A stretch of DNA of 64,000 nt from Halichondria panicea (taxonomy: Eukaryota; Porifera; Demospongiae; Suberitida; Halichondriidae), in the NCBI RefSeq assembly GCF_963675165.1, contig NC_087377.1, positions 8,077,122 to 8,141,121 of the forward strand, given 5' to 3'. Position numbers and translations under genes: made by a program. Of this stretch, positions 10,791 to 21,900 are shown piece after piece. Below the pieces are notes generated by a model that ran no database searches, had not been told where the DNA came from, and worked only from the letters and a program-made list of their open reading frames with translations. Position 1 is the stretch's first letter; each line of letters starts with the position of its first letter.

Positions 10791-12263
10791 ATGCAAGTAT
10801 TGAAGAAGATGGGGAAGAGAATACGTAGAAGGTTTAAGAAGGTCATCAAGACTGTTACCAAGATCATCTTCTGTAGAGGTTGCTCAACTCCAGTCATCCC
10901 CATTGATGACAATCAAACTGATACAAATCCTAAAATGAAGGTAATTCATTGACACCATTATAAGTAGATATACTAGCCATTACTGTATACAGTGTCGGGA
11001 GATTAGTGTTTAGCTGTAACATTTTCACATCCTTGTGAAATTGTAGGAAAAGCTCAAGCAAAAAGTAATGTCAAGGTCTGCAAAAAATCGAGCTACTCCT
11101 ATCACTGTGGTTGCTGCCACCAATTACTCTACCTCAACAGGAACCAGTATCGGGCCAGTTGATAGTGAGACCTCCACTCCCATCACTGTGGTTGCTGCCA
11201 CTACCTCAACAGGGACCAGTATCGGGCCAGTTGATAGTGAGACCACCACTGCAGTTGCTACCACCAGTCACTCCACCTCAGCAGGGACCAGTATCGGACC
11301 AGCTGATACCACTCCCACCACTATTATAATAGCTACCACCAGCCATTTTACCTCAGCAAGGACCAGTATCGGGCCAGCTGATGGTGAGACCTGGTCTCCT
11401 GATGCCTCCACTCACACAAATACGGTAGATCAAGAATATCTACAGGTGAGACCTGGATGTTATTGCTTTGAACTGTTTATTGCAATTTTCCCTGTGGAAT
11501 CTCAGAACAATGAAGGCATTGTTATGCTGAGTGTAGCAAGTGAACCTGTTGTGATCTTTAGAATACCTTCTGCTGAGCTCTTGGAAAAACTCGAGAAGTT
11601 TATAGAGAATCAAGAGGTTACCAGTAGGCCGTTGCCTGATCATTGTGAGATTGTCGATGCTTCCTTGCCTTGCGACACTGAGCAAGACGAACCATTGAAA
11701 CTCTCTGTTTCAGACATGTTATGCATTCAGAATGAACCAGTAAGTTACAAAAGATGGTATAGAAAAAGTATTGAGTAGTGTGTATCTCATTTATGTAGGG
11801 CCTGGCAGATCATATTGACAGATTCCAAGGGGGTACTGTTACCAAACAAGAACCTCTGTACATTGCTATTGATACCAAACTCTCAAGTCCTACTATCTTC
11901 CAGTTTGATCAGCCACTCTTTTGTGAAGGTTGCTTTGCATCCCGTGTTCACAGAAAAAAGATATCTCTAGAATACTGCTTGTATGGGTGTGGAAATGAGT
12001 TCACGGGATTCGTACGGGTGTCTGACTCTGTACCAGCAAAAAAGTTGTTTGTTCATTACACACTTGATGAATGGAAATCATGCGCAGACGTTTCAGCCAC
12101 CTTGATCAGGACTAATTACAAAGGAGAACAAACCAATAGATATGCGTTTGACCTACCGTACTTTAACCCTGGCTGCACTGACTTTGCCTTGTGTTTGGAG
12201 TCTGAAGATAGAAAGAGTTGGTGGGACAATAATTCCGGCAAGAACTACCGAGTTGGACTCTAG
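10791..12263 (+). CDS. Glycogen-targeting PP1 regulatory subunit (PPP1R3-like, CBM21 domain)
   Basis: Exons 10791-10940, 11047-11739 and 11799-12263, all phase 0 with GT-AG introns of 106 and 59 bp, give 435 residues. The C-terminal about 105 residues are a CBM21 domain: ISLEYC, then FTGFVRV, LFVHYTLDEWKS, RYAFDLP and the signature WWDNNSGKNYRV near the C terminus. In the PPP1R3 family this domain docks protein phosphatase 1 on glycogen, where it activates glycogen synthase and restrains phosphorylase. The region before it, IFQFDQPL...CFASRV, also matches the family. I see no classical basic RVxF PP1-docking motif; the closest is PVVIF in exon 2 without a basic residue. Exon 2 carries four copies of a Ser/Thr-rich unit around GTSIGPVD, an in-frame minisatellite. 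The N terminus is strongly basic (KKMGKRIRRRFKKVIKTV). The frame is open upstream to 10587, but that part overlaps a repeat end, so ATG 10791 or 10809 is preferred. Confidence 0.82.
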
Positions 12264-12800
12264 TAGCCGCAAACTACACGTATACAGAACTCTTAATACA
12301 GCAATTCATATTCATGAATTTTGTAAGTATGCCGTGTATAAGTTCCTGCAAGCCACAATTATGTGTTGAGTTCAATCCTGTATTATTATAGGCTATAATT
12401 TTAACACACATGACAAAGTCAGACTAATATACGTCAAGCTATAGTTGAAGACTACATCAAGTTAACAAAATTAATAAGAAGCCATAACATTGCAGGAGAA
12501 AAACTCTAATGATTAGAGTAGCTTTAAGAGGACGGAGGTCAAAACAATTCGTAAAATGTTAGAATTAATATGAGAATAACATAATAATTATTATGATTGT
12601 GGCATAAAATTAATCCATGATTCCGTGCAAAGTTTACATAGCTCATTGGCAATTTTTGTGCCAGCTCAGCAAAAAAAGTGGTGCACGTGATCGTGTCCAA
12701 CCACTTCTGTGTTACATGTGTTACCATCATTCAGTGATCATCAGATTGGCCTAAATGTAAATTATGCTCGGAATAATAGGTGTCTAAAGAATAATATGAT
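12264..12800. other. Downstream region without a supported gene
   Basis: 3' flank of the PPP1R3-like gene. AT-rich, with no exon or repeat that I can define. Confidence 0.4.
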
Positions 12801-12923
12801 ATTATCCTATGGATACTGAAGATTATCACGAGTCTGTGCCAGTAACTGCATGAGTGCCTGCAAGGTACGAGTGACAGTTACTAGGCACGGATGAGTGATA
12901 ATCATCAGTATCCATGGGATAAT
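12801..12923. repeat. Foldback hairpin with about 49-bp arms
   Basis: ATTATCCTATGGATACTGAA at the left is inverted at the right as TTCAGT-like ...ATCAGTATCCATGGGATAAT. The arms continue through GATTATCAC and GCC(A)GTAACTG, separated by a loop of about 25 bp. A GC-rich word TGCGCATGCGCAA and the phrase GCGTAGCAACAAAATTGA follow, which also follow the hairpin at 54314. Confidence 0.75.
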
Positions 12924-13300
12924 GCATTTATTGCTTGGCAACCAAAATGCAGGTTGAATCTGCGCATGCGCAACATGCGGTTGCTTTACAACCAGAAGAA
13001 TGCGTAGCAACAAAATTGAGTTTTCCCAGTTGAAGACGAGTTTAAGAGAAAGAAAACAGCTATAAAGACAAAGAAATAAGACTCTAGAACACCAAGAGAG
13101 CTTGCAGAAGGCTACTTAAAGATTTTGTAGAGAACAGACAAGAAAAAAAGACAAGAAAAACGTTGACAACCAGCAACCCGTTTTGAAAATGGATAGTTCT
13201 GCAGCATGTGCTTGCTTTCTATCATGCTCCAGTGTATCAGAAGAGGAAACATGCACCGCTATAACTGAAGAAAAGTGTGACAACCGTTTTTGAAGCCAAA

Positions 13301-13390
13301 TGTAGAAGTGTACTGCACCGTACCACCATAATTACAAGCCTGAACATGCAGGCTTATAATTATGGTGGTACGGTGCAGTACACTTCTACA
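13301..13390. repeat. Near-perfect 90-bp hairpin
   Basis: TGTAGAAGTGTACTGCACCG and the following 22 bases are repeated inverted up to 13390 with one visible mismatch and a loop of a few bases. A 35-codon ORF (MDSSAACACFLSC...) ends just upstream near 13292. The size is like a microRNA precursor or a tiny foldback element; nothing in the sequence decides between them. Confidence 0.85.
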
Positions 13391-13892
13391 TGTGCAATAC
13401 TCCGCTCAAAGCACCCACTCCCAACACTGATGCTTGTTTGATGCATTAAATATGAACACTGACAATTAACCTCCTGACCCTCAGCTTCACTGCAAAAAGA
13501 GCACAGAAGTGATACAGAGCATCAGAAAACAAGAAAAGAGACTGATAAACATAACAATGCATGATTATAAGTGTGTAAACTATGTTTTTCTTGTTCTCTC
13601 ACTGCTGAAAACGTTTTATTCCAAATAAGAATCACTTCCTAGTGTGCAATAACAAGTGCAATAATACTTCCGGGTGTGTAATATGGAAAAATATCTGCAC
13701 AGTCGGTGATGAGTCGCTTCCTGTGCAATTTGAATGTAAAACGCTGATGTCAGCACTTATTAAAAAGCAATAATGGGGAATAATAGGTATCAAGAGTAGA
13801 TAAGACTCTTATCTATAGCTACTCTTGCAGGCATGTCCATTTTTATTACGTTTTGTATAACTCATGACAGCAAGATAACAGAGAATCATGAT

Positions 13893-14105
13893 TACCATAA
13901 AGCGCGAAATTTTCGAGGCACTTATATTTCGTGGATAAGCCATTTCGTTGCAGAATGTTCGCGGAATGACTGCTTACCTGCTTACCAGAAGCCACGCCTT
14001 TAATTAAAGAGCAATTTTCGGGGAGTTAATTTTTGTGTAGAATTCTAACCCACGAATCCGTGAAAATTAAGCCCCTCGAAAATTTCGCGCTATATATACG
14101 GTATA
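13893..14105. mobile_element. MITE, 'cgaaattttcgagg' palindromic family
   Basis: GCGCGAAATTTTCGAGGCAC at the left is inverted at the right as CCCCTCGAAAATTTCGCGC followed by TACGGTA. It is closely related to the element at 17284-17493, sharing internal TGCTTACC and CCACGC words. Non-coding. Confidence 0.7.
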
Positions 14106-15879
14106 CTGTGTCAGTTGGTCTTCGCATTTTTTGGACTTTTATAAGGATTTTTATTAGAATAATAGGCACATTTTTCAAGATTATAATAATGGGTGAAAAA
14201 AAAGCATAGGGCCTACCTAAATGCTCCGTTCACGCTAAATTATATGTTCGCATTAATAAAAACTCATGAAAAATTAATGTACTACCATCTATACTGCATA
14301 CATGTTGGCTAGTGTGGTGGCATAATCAGGGTCAGAATATTACTGAGGTAGCCTCGGAAATTATAGCAATGAACATAATAGGCAATTCAGGGAAACACCA
14401 GCTGCAAGGTAGCTAGAGGTTGGTAGATTATGCTCGAGATAACTATTATGCTATTCTTTTGTGCTCCCTATTATTCTTTTCAAATTCTTTTCTATTATTC
14501 CCACATTATTCCTCCAAAGCACAACATAGGCCCCATGTCGTGACCATCAAACTAATTGCCACGTGACTAATTGCCACGTGACTATCTATTAACACTATAG
14601 CATTTCAAGGAGATAATTAACCACCAGTAATTCCAATTGTTGTTTATACACTGACCTGTATATCTATAAATGTACCTATTATGCCAGCATAATTCTCACC
14701 CAAAAAATGTACCTATAATATAGGTACATTTTTAATTTTGTGCTCAAAATTATGCTAGCCAACCCCTACTGCAAGGTGTTAGCAAAGAGCTCGATCGTAC
14801 GCGGCAAATATGCTCGACAGGCAAAAGCTTAGAGAAAGTGGCAATAAAAGTAGCAGAAAGAAATTTCTGAGCATAACTATAATTATTAATTTGCCTTTTT
14901 GGAAAAGTTCCCCATTCTAACAATATACGTTTATATCAATGATCATTTGTACATGATGCTGACACTTTCAACCCATTATACCCACAGGAGTTGCTGGTCA
15001 TGTCGCTGCCTTATTGTGCTGCTGTGATGAACTACATATAAAAGCAAGATCATCAAAGGATGTCGTGGTGTGTGCATGTAGTTAAAGCCTATTGGGAGTA
15101 AGATCGCACAATGGACTTGTGGGTATAATGCTAGGACTGTACATTCGATGATGATTAAACATCTTCACAGTGTTCATGAAATGACCCCTGGCACGCCAGT
15201 ATTCTCAATGAGAACCATGCACTGCTTCCAAAGACCCTGACAGCTCTACATATCTAGAATCATCTGACAATTTCCTGATGATCTATTAGAAACTGATCTG
15301 CATGCATGATTGTGATTGACTTTAGAGTGTCCGGAGGGAGGGAGCCATCACCAGAGAGACACTACCATCCTCTTCACCACCTCACTGAACTCAGGCTGTG
15401 GGGGGGGGGGGGAGGGGTGAAAGAAGCTATAGGCAGTAGGTGTGTGGTGGTATGCATGTAGTGTCAAGTTATATAGCAGTATACAGTTGTGGCTATAATC
15501 TGACAATTTCCTGATGATCTATTAGAAACTGATCTTATGATTATATATAGGATGGGGGGTACGTTTATTTCAATGGTATCTATAATAATTATTTAATCTA
15601 TAATTATAATTACATGTAATTTCGTGCAGCTGATTGCCGAACTCTGGAGGCACCTAAGAAAGGAAAACAGCCCCCAGATGCTGATCTTTGGACAAATTCA
15701 TTCAGAAAATATTGGAATGTGCCAAACCAGTACCAGTAGAGCATCCAAGAAATTGTTGGGGAAATTGGACAGTTGCAGGTATAATATTATTCATAGGGGC
15801 ATTTGTGCTTGAGTATTGCTAAGAAAATAGTCGACATTGTGACAACTGTACAAACGATGAAACCTGCATGTCATTATCT
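14106..15879. other. Repeat-rich stretch without a supported gene
   Basis: It contains a fragment shared with 24.4 and 55.7 kb (AAACACCAGCTGCAAGGT near 14395 and TGTTAGCAAAGAGCTCG near 14778), a direct duplication of CTGACAATTTCCTGATGATC (near 15268 and 15500), and a 12-base G run at 15401-15412. A short coding-like stretch lies at 15630-15780 but has no identifiable product. Confidence 0.4.
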
Positions 15880-16105
15880 TATGGAGTGCCATTCAGGTCA
15901 AAAATGCATGACAGAATCATCAATGGATGGCAGGTCAATCATCGATCATTGCCAATCGGTTTGTCGATCACACCAATCGGTTCATCGATCATTTCCAATC
16001 GGTTTGTCGATCACACCAATCGGTTCATCGATCATTTCCAATCGGTTTGTCGATCGAGCTTTGCCTCTATGCTTGACCCTTGACCTGAGCTCTCAACCTT
16101 CACCT
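15880..16105. repeat. Left copy of inverted repeat with 'AATCGGTTTGTCGATCA' subrepeats
   Basis: About five copies of a roughly 20-bp word alternate CCAATCGGTTTGTCGATCA and CCAATCGGTTCATCGATCA. The flanks (GTCAAAAATGCATGACAGAA; CTTGACCCTTGACCT) match 18340-18545 in inverted orientation. The two copies bracket 2.2 kb of other repeats. Confidence 0.75.
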
Positions 16106-16216
16106 TGACACTACCGTAAGATCTCGATTTAAAGCAACACTTTTTAATAATTACGAAGCCAGGGGTCGCATCTTTTGGAGGTTGAAAAATTATATTGAAG
16201 TCCTGGTGTCGCATAT

Positions 16217-17270
16217 ATGGGTCCATTGCTATTTTTGGTTTTTATAAATGATTTACCTAACTCTGCCCTGTGTTCTTTTATTCATTTGTTTGCTGACGAC
16301 ACAAAGTGTTCAAAACAAGTCATATGTTGGAACGATGTCTCTAACTTGCAGGAAGACTTGGATCGTCTGTATAGCTGGAGTATGAAAATTAATGGTCTCT
16401 CTTCTTCAACGATTCAAAGTGTATTAGCATGTCTTTTTCCTCTTCTCAACCATCCATCAACTCTTCCTACCACATCGCTGGTAATAGTGTTAAACAACTA
16501 AACTTCCATAGAGATCTAGGAATTATATTGCAAGAGAACTTGAAATGGGATCATCACTACGACTCATATCAGCAATAGCTTACCAGAAACTTGGTTTAAT
16601 TAAGAGAACATTTTCTACCTCAAACTCCATCTAACAACTGTACCTCTCTCTAGTAAGGTCCCAGCTCTCCTATGGCGACCAATTATGGCGACCAATGCTC
16701 ATTAAGCATAATTATTGTTTCACTTGAAAAGATTCAACGCAGGGCAACTAAATTCACAGTAGGATACAACTCTAACCTGTCATAATTATAAAGAGAGGCT
16801 CATTCAATTGAACCTACTTCCACTGATGTATCATTTGGAGCTATTGGATGTTGTATTTTTTGTGACATCTTTCAAAAACCTATCAAATCGTTTTGATATC
16901 AGTAAGTATGTCTCTATCTCTACAGGGAAAACTAGGAGCTCTGACAAAACCACCATCAAACATAATTTTGCCAGTTCAAGTAAACACCATCACTTCTATT
17001 TTAACAGGATATCCAGATTATGCAACTATTTACCACAATCTGAAACAATTCTTCTGGTCTCAAACTTTGACTCGGAAAACCCTTGTTCATATCATTTGAA
17101 ATGTCCTTGCATTCTTAAGCGTTAGCTAGTTAATATAATAGTTTTGGTAACCTGTTCAATCAGGATTGCCCTCAGCATCACTTATTTTATGTAATCATAT
17201 CAAAATCTATCACTGTACATGTGTATGTCTATTGCTGTAAAATCATATTGATTGATTGATTGATTGATTT
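16217..17270 (+). mobile_element. LINE fragment (reverse transcriptase C-terminal half), degraded
   Basis: The frame from 16217 encodes GPLLFLVFINDLPN and LFADDTKC, the conserved reverse transcriptase motifs including the FADD catalytic box. Downstream frames carry FHRDLGIIL and LLPLMYHLELLDVVFF, typical of the thumb and C terminus of CR1/L2-type LINEs. Frameshifts and stops break it. It ends in a TGAT-type tandem tail (about 17249-17268), the usual 3' end of such elements. The 5' end is truncated at the RT domain. Confidence 0.75.
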
Positions 17271-17283
17271 AGAGGGTCGCATC

Positions 17284-17493
17284 TACGAAATTTTCGAGTG
17301 GCTTAATTTTCGTGGATTTCGTGGGTTAGCAATCATACACGAAAATTAAGTCCACGAAAATCGTTCTTTACCTGCTATAACGTGCAAGACTTAAAGGCAT
17401 GGCTTCCGGTAAGCAGTCATTGCGCGAACATTGTGCTTTTAGAGGCCATTCCACGAAATATAAGTTCCTCGAAAATTTTACGCTATACGGTAA
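17284..17493. mobile_element. Nested MITE, 'cgaaattttcgag' family
   Basis: It opens ACGAAATTTTCGAGTGGCTT and closes CTCGAAAATTTTACGCTATACGG. The internal TTTACCTGC and TGGCTTCCGG words match 13893-14105. It lies between the LINE tail and the right half of the split MITE. Confidence 0.65.
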
Positions 17494-17895
17494 TTGGTTT
17501 ACAGAGTCTACTTGCCTCGATTTCAGGCCGCTTAAAAACACTGATTTCCAGTGGGCTACAATCGAGGCTAGGGAGTGGCTACATTTACCTCTATTTAGAA
17601 CGCGACATTAAAAAATAATTGTCAACGCAGCTGTCGCTACTTTTAGAGGTCAGAAAATTGCTGAAGCTCCTGGGTGTCGCATATTTGGAGGGTCGCCTTA
17701 AATCGAGGTCTTACGGTATATATATTAGACTGGAACTCGACTACTTACGTATTACGTATCTATAGCTAGCTATTAAAGATCAAGACAGAAGTGAAGCTCG
17801 AAGAGGGCCAGTCGTATTATGAATTCTGATGTTTCCCAAGTTGCATGCCCTCTCTTCTAGATCTTTTATACCCCATGGTATTTGTGTTTATGCAG

Positions 17896-18090
17896 GAAGT
17901 GATGTCGTCCCTTTTGGGGTTAGACTTGTCGCCTGTACTCGCATTCTGGCCAAAAGGAATGTTCCCCACATCATCAACCTGTGCACTCCACCTTACACTA
18001 CCAACACAGTACCACAACCAGCCAGCTCTTTTCAAAGAAAAATGCTGTATGCATGGCCTCAAGAACCATAGAGGTTTTGGGAAGCGCTAA
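17896..18090 (+). pseudogene. HECT E3 ligase C-lobe exon fragment
   Basis: After an acceptor TTTATGCAG, the frame encodes 64 residues ending in a stop. It contains PTSSTCALHLTLP and, after 11 residues, FKEKCCMHGLKNHRGFGKR. This matches the end of HECT ubiquitin ligases: the catalytic Cys in a T-C box followed by a Leu-x-Leu-Pro motif and a C-terminal GFG. HECT enzymes accept ubiquitin on that Cys and pass it to substrates. The preceding frame (GSDVVPFG, at 17900-17925) also looks like HECT sequence but is out of frame, so a frameshift is likely. No N-lobe exons lie directly upstream; they are replaced by the nested MITE/LINE block. Confidence 0.5.
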
Positions 18091-18339
18091 GTGTTGCTCA
18101 TAACTCATAACTCTGTAAACACACTCTCATTTATGCCAGAACATGTTTTCTGTATTTAACCTCTTTGGACCATGTTTTCATGAACATGCATGCGTGTTAT
18201 CATGTAATTTGCGTCACTTATTCATCCAGTATTGTCTCACACTGTTTTCTGAAGCTGTATTCCAACATTATATATCTTTCATTTCAATTGACATGTGCAC
18301 ATACAATTTAATACAAGTTAAGTGTTTCTAGCGAAACTG

Positions 18340-18545
18340 TAAAGTTGAAAGGTCAAGGGTCAAACCGATTGGTGTGGTGAACAATAAACCGATTGGAAAT
18401 GATTGACAAACCAATTGATGTGATCGACAAACCGATTGGCAATGATCGACAAACCGATTGATGTGATCGACAAACCGATTGGTAATGATCGATGATTCTG
18501 TCATGCATTTTTGACTTGAATGGCGCTCCATACTATCTAAGCAGG
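18340..18545. repeat. Right copy of inverted repeat with 'TGATCGACAAACCGATTGG' subrepeats
   Basis: This is the inverted counterpart of 15880-16105. The subrepeat array (ACAAACCGATTGG units) is followed by TCATGCATTTTTGACTTGAA and a GCGCTCCATA end. Confidence 0.75.
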
Positions 18546-19362
18546 CCCGTGATTCATCCATCCGGTTGCAGCCCACTGCTTTGCATTAATTGTGTGATGT
18601 ACTGTGGAGTGCCAAAGTGTTGCTATAATAATTATTGTGGAAAAAATTATAATCGCAAACTATAAGGATATACTCTATACCTCGGAAATATACCAGCTTT
18701 TTGCAAAAATATCACGTTACACTATAAATATGAGTTAATTATTGAGCATTAATTTGTGTACTATAATAACACATGTGTATATTGTACATTGCATGTGGGG
18801 AGTGTATAAACGTGACATTTATGCATGCATGCATAATCATAATTAAGTAATCACATTTCTGATAACAGCACTGATTGTATACATGCAGGCTTCACTGAGC
18901 ATGGCAGCAGCAGCAAATTATTGTAGTAACGTCATCCTTCCTTGCTTGTGAAAACTGCATGATGAGAATGGGGTTGTCAGCAAAGTCTTTTTGATTTGCG
19001 AAAAGACAATCATATCCCCAATTAAAGGTGTAGAGGCCCCAATTGTCCTTCTAGCAGCATGCAGTACCCAAAGGGATTGCAATCCAATTGTTCACTCTCA
19101 TGCATGGAAATACTCCTTTGTGGTTTGAAGCCTAAAAAATGCCCACCATTGTATCGAACATGCTTGGTATAGTGATGAAGTAGAATATAGATATGACTGA
19201 TTAATTGTACTATCCCTCCCTAGTAGCTGTATACTATAACAATTGTGTTTTAACATTTGATTGTTGTGTATTATTTGCATGTGCAAAGTACTATCGTAAT
19301 CGAATTTATTATTATGGAATTTTTTACATGGTTATTATGACGCGCTTGCTGTGTGGAATGTT
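18546..19362. other. AT-rich stretch without a supported gene
   Basis: I see no gene or clear repeat apart from TGCATGCATGCAT runs near 18822. Confidence 0.4.
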
Positions 19363-19720
19363 ATACCGCATAGCGGGTAATTTTCGTGGGGTAAAATATT
19401 CGTTATTTTCGTGGGCAGGCTGACCTCCACGAAATTTTAACATAGGCGTGGCTTATCTGAACGTAGGAATGCCGTGCAGCCACGAGACTAAACGAAATTT
19501 TTACTCACGAAAACCACCTTTTCATCGAGTGTTACAGTGTATTGATATAAAAAAAGTAAAACTTTTTTGTTTTCGTTGTCAAGAAGATGGTGAAGAAGAC
19601 TTAGCTATAGACACTCCCGAGTATACACTGACGCAAGTTGCTGAACATCTTAAAGTATGAATCCAACCTTCACGAGTTGAACGAATTTTTTACCCCACGA
19701 AACTTACCCGCTATACGGTA
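19363..19720. mobile_element. MITE with 'ATACCGCATAGCGGGTAATT' ends, carrying an ORF
   Basis: The left end ATACCGCATAGCGGGTAATT and right end TTACCCGCTATACGGTA are inverted. An ORF of 70 codons (19448-19660, FCFRCQEDGEEDLAIDTPEY region) fills most of the interior, unlike other family members. I do not recognise it; it may be captured host sequence. Confidence 0.6.
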
Positions 19721-20339
19721 GTGCGTTAAAACCACACCAAATTTTGAGTGACTACTGTGGCAAATGAATCACGCACCGTTTTGCGTGAAAACCACGCATC
19801 ATTTTTTACAGTGTATAGTCAGTCAGTGGGTAACAGCTGCAGAAATTTGCACGTGAATCGGGTGAGATAGCTTGCTTAATGGTGCTATCTCATGTCTCAG
19901 ACAGCTCAGAGACTAGCTGCATGCCTCATACAATAATTGCTAAGGCATACTATACACGCATACTTCAACCTGCTGTCTTTACCTTGCACAAGTAAACTCC
20001 ACAATCTCTCGAGTTGGTTTGCTTAGGAACAATAATTATCGACAGAGTGAGTGCATGTATTATTATTGTTACCGACGACAATTAAGTTGGTACACTCAAC
20101 AATTAAATGTCCTATATAAAATGACGTCCTATAAATACATATAGTTATCATGACATGTTGCATGCATGGGCAGTATAATTATTATGTTTGATAAAAATAA
20201 TACTTACACAATAATAATTATTGGTTTCAGCAAAGAGTGATCGAAGCCATAACGTCTCACTTTATACTCCGAAAGAATAAGGGTGGTATATACCAGTGCT
20301 AGGAAACCATGAGCGTTTAGACCACACCACGAGGCAATG

Positions 20340-21900
20340 AATGCCGCATTACATACATACGTATAACATCCCAACATTAATTTTATTGTCCAAAACTGAA
20401 GAAACCCTATCATTTTTGTCTATTGATGATTTCGAACACAATACAGGAAAGCCAATACTGCCCTCTACATTATGTTGTTGGACCAATCAACCTCACAACT
20501 TCAGAAGTGCCATTATATCTACAACTTACATCATCATTCAAGCGAGTGTTTACCACAACAAATCCTTATTTTATTCAGCTGAGTATGGTCAACACAAAAC
20601 TAAACGGGACAGTACAATGTGCACATTCTGTGCTGGAGGAGAGGAGCAATACGGTGCCTCGTGGATAATGTACCGATAGTTATCCTCAAGACATTCAGGT
20701 TGCTACTGTACGTTAGAGGCTGGTATGCTGTTAAAGTTCAAAAGGATACACTGCCTGCAGCTTGCTAGAGCAGTTCAGTTGGAAGCACTTTTTGTAAGCA
20801 CCTAGCTGTCACAGCAAGCAATTATGAATACCTTGACATTGATTTAGTCAGAGCAACATAAACACCTATTTATTAAGTAAAGCCCGAGAGTGCGTTGGGA
20901 GGACAATTCCTACCAGCTAAACCGTTGGAACAGGGGAGTGAAGCGGAGGGCGCTCCATACTCGAACTCGTACTCTGTGCCGTACATGTTGATCAATCCTC
21001 AAAAGCATAATGAGGGAAAGAATTTGCTGAGGCCAAGGAATGCGCTTTAATTGAGCAGCTGAAAGGATCGAGACAACAACATACCAGATCACTTCAGTTG
21101 GAAGGCAGAGGTTTGGTACTACCAAGTCTTTGGAAAGCCACCCCCAGGACAATCTGTTCCTAATTGAGTTTTCAAGGTATACTTGACTTTTGGTCTTGCC
21201 TTATTGTCTTGCCTGTTCTTTTATCTTGGGAGTGTCTCTGGTGGTTCAAAGAGTAGGAAGGTACAAAATGATGCATGCAGTCGATTTAGGAAAGTACTTA
21301 CACTATGCAAATGCGGAGATGGCAGATTGGATCAACACCACCAAAATTGAGTGGCCAGGTCTCAAAGCTAAACGTTATCTCGCAGAGCAGTACGTACACG
21401 AGGATTCTCATGCTATAATAATACTGTTCATATACATGTATCATGACGACCCTGCAAATTTATGTTCACTTAATAGAATTATGTTAGCTCCTTTGGGATT
21501 AACATTCTTCCAACTACCAATGACCAGCGTCCCATCTGAATACCTGGTAAGTGCAGGTTAACTTGGGCACCTTAAATATAGCTATACTGTATATAATTAA
21601 ATTATGATGAATATCATTTGCAAGCACAGACTTTTGTTATTCACCGCTACATGTTGTGTACAAACAATGATATCTCAACAAAATAATTTGCAGGATGCCA
21701 AGTGACGTCTCACAGGAGAAAGTACACTCATCTCATCTCAAATTTGTAGCTTCAGATAATTATAGCTAAGCATGGCAACTACCTACCCTATGTCATCACA
21801 ACATATCCCGCAGTAGTGAGATATGCTAGAGTTGCTGTGCGTATGATGGAGCAGGCATACGTCAACATGCCAAGGAATCAACAAATACAAAGTAAGTCTG
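20340..21900 (+). other. Coding-like exons of unknown or decayed gene(s)
   Basis: Between an acceptor near 20446 and a GT near 20651 is an open frame with Asn-glycosylation-like sites (GPINLTTSEV, KLNGTVQC), reminiscent of an extracellular domain. A further open frame at 21190-21546 (ANAEMADWINTTKIEWPGL...) stops just before a GTAAGT, and coding-like sequence continues near 21790-21890 before another GTAAGT. The phases were not reconciled into one model and no family is recognised. Confidence 0.25.

Larger units (their letters stand above)
16112..17719. mobile_element. MITE split by later insertions
   Basis: The left end TACCGTAAGATCTCGATTTA (16112) and right end TAAATCGAGGTCTTACGGTA (to 17719) are inverted copies of the family at 7106-7400. 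The two halves are separated by a LINE (about 16217-17270) and another MITE (17284-17493), so this is an older element hit at least twice. Confidence 0.7.

Noticed and set aside
15951..16055. Possible CRISPR-like array of regular short repeats
   Set aside because: Units of about 20 bp are directly adjacent, without unique spacers, in an animal genome; a simple minisatellite.
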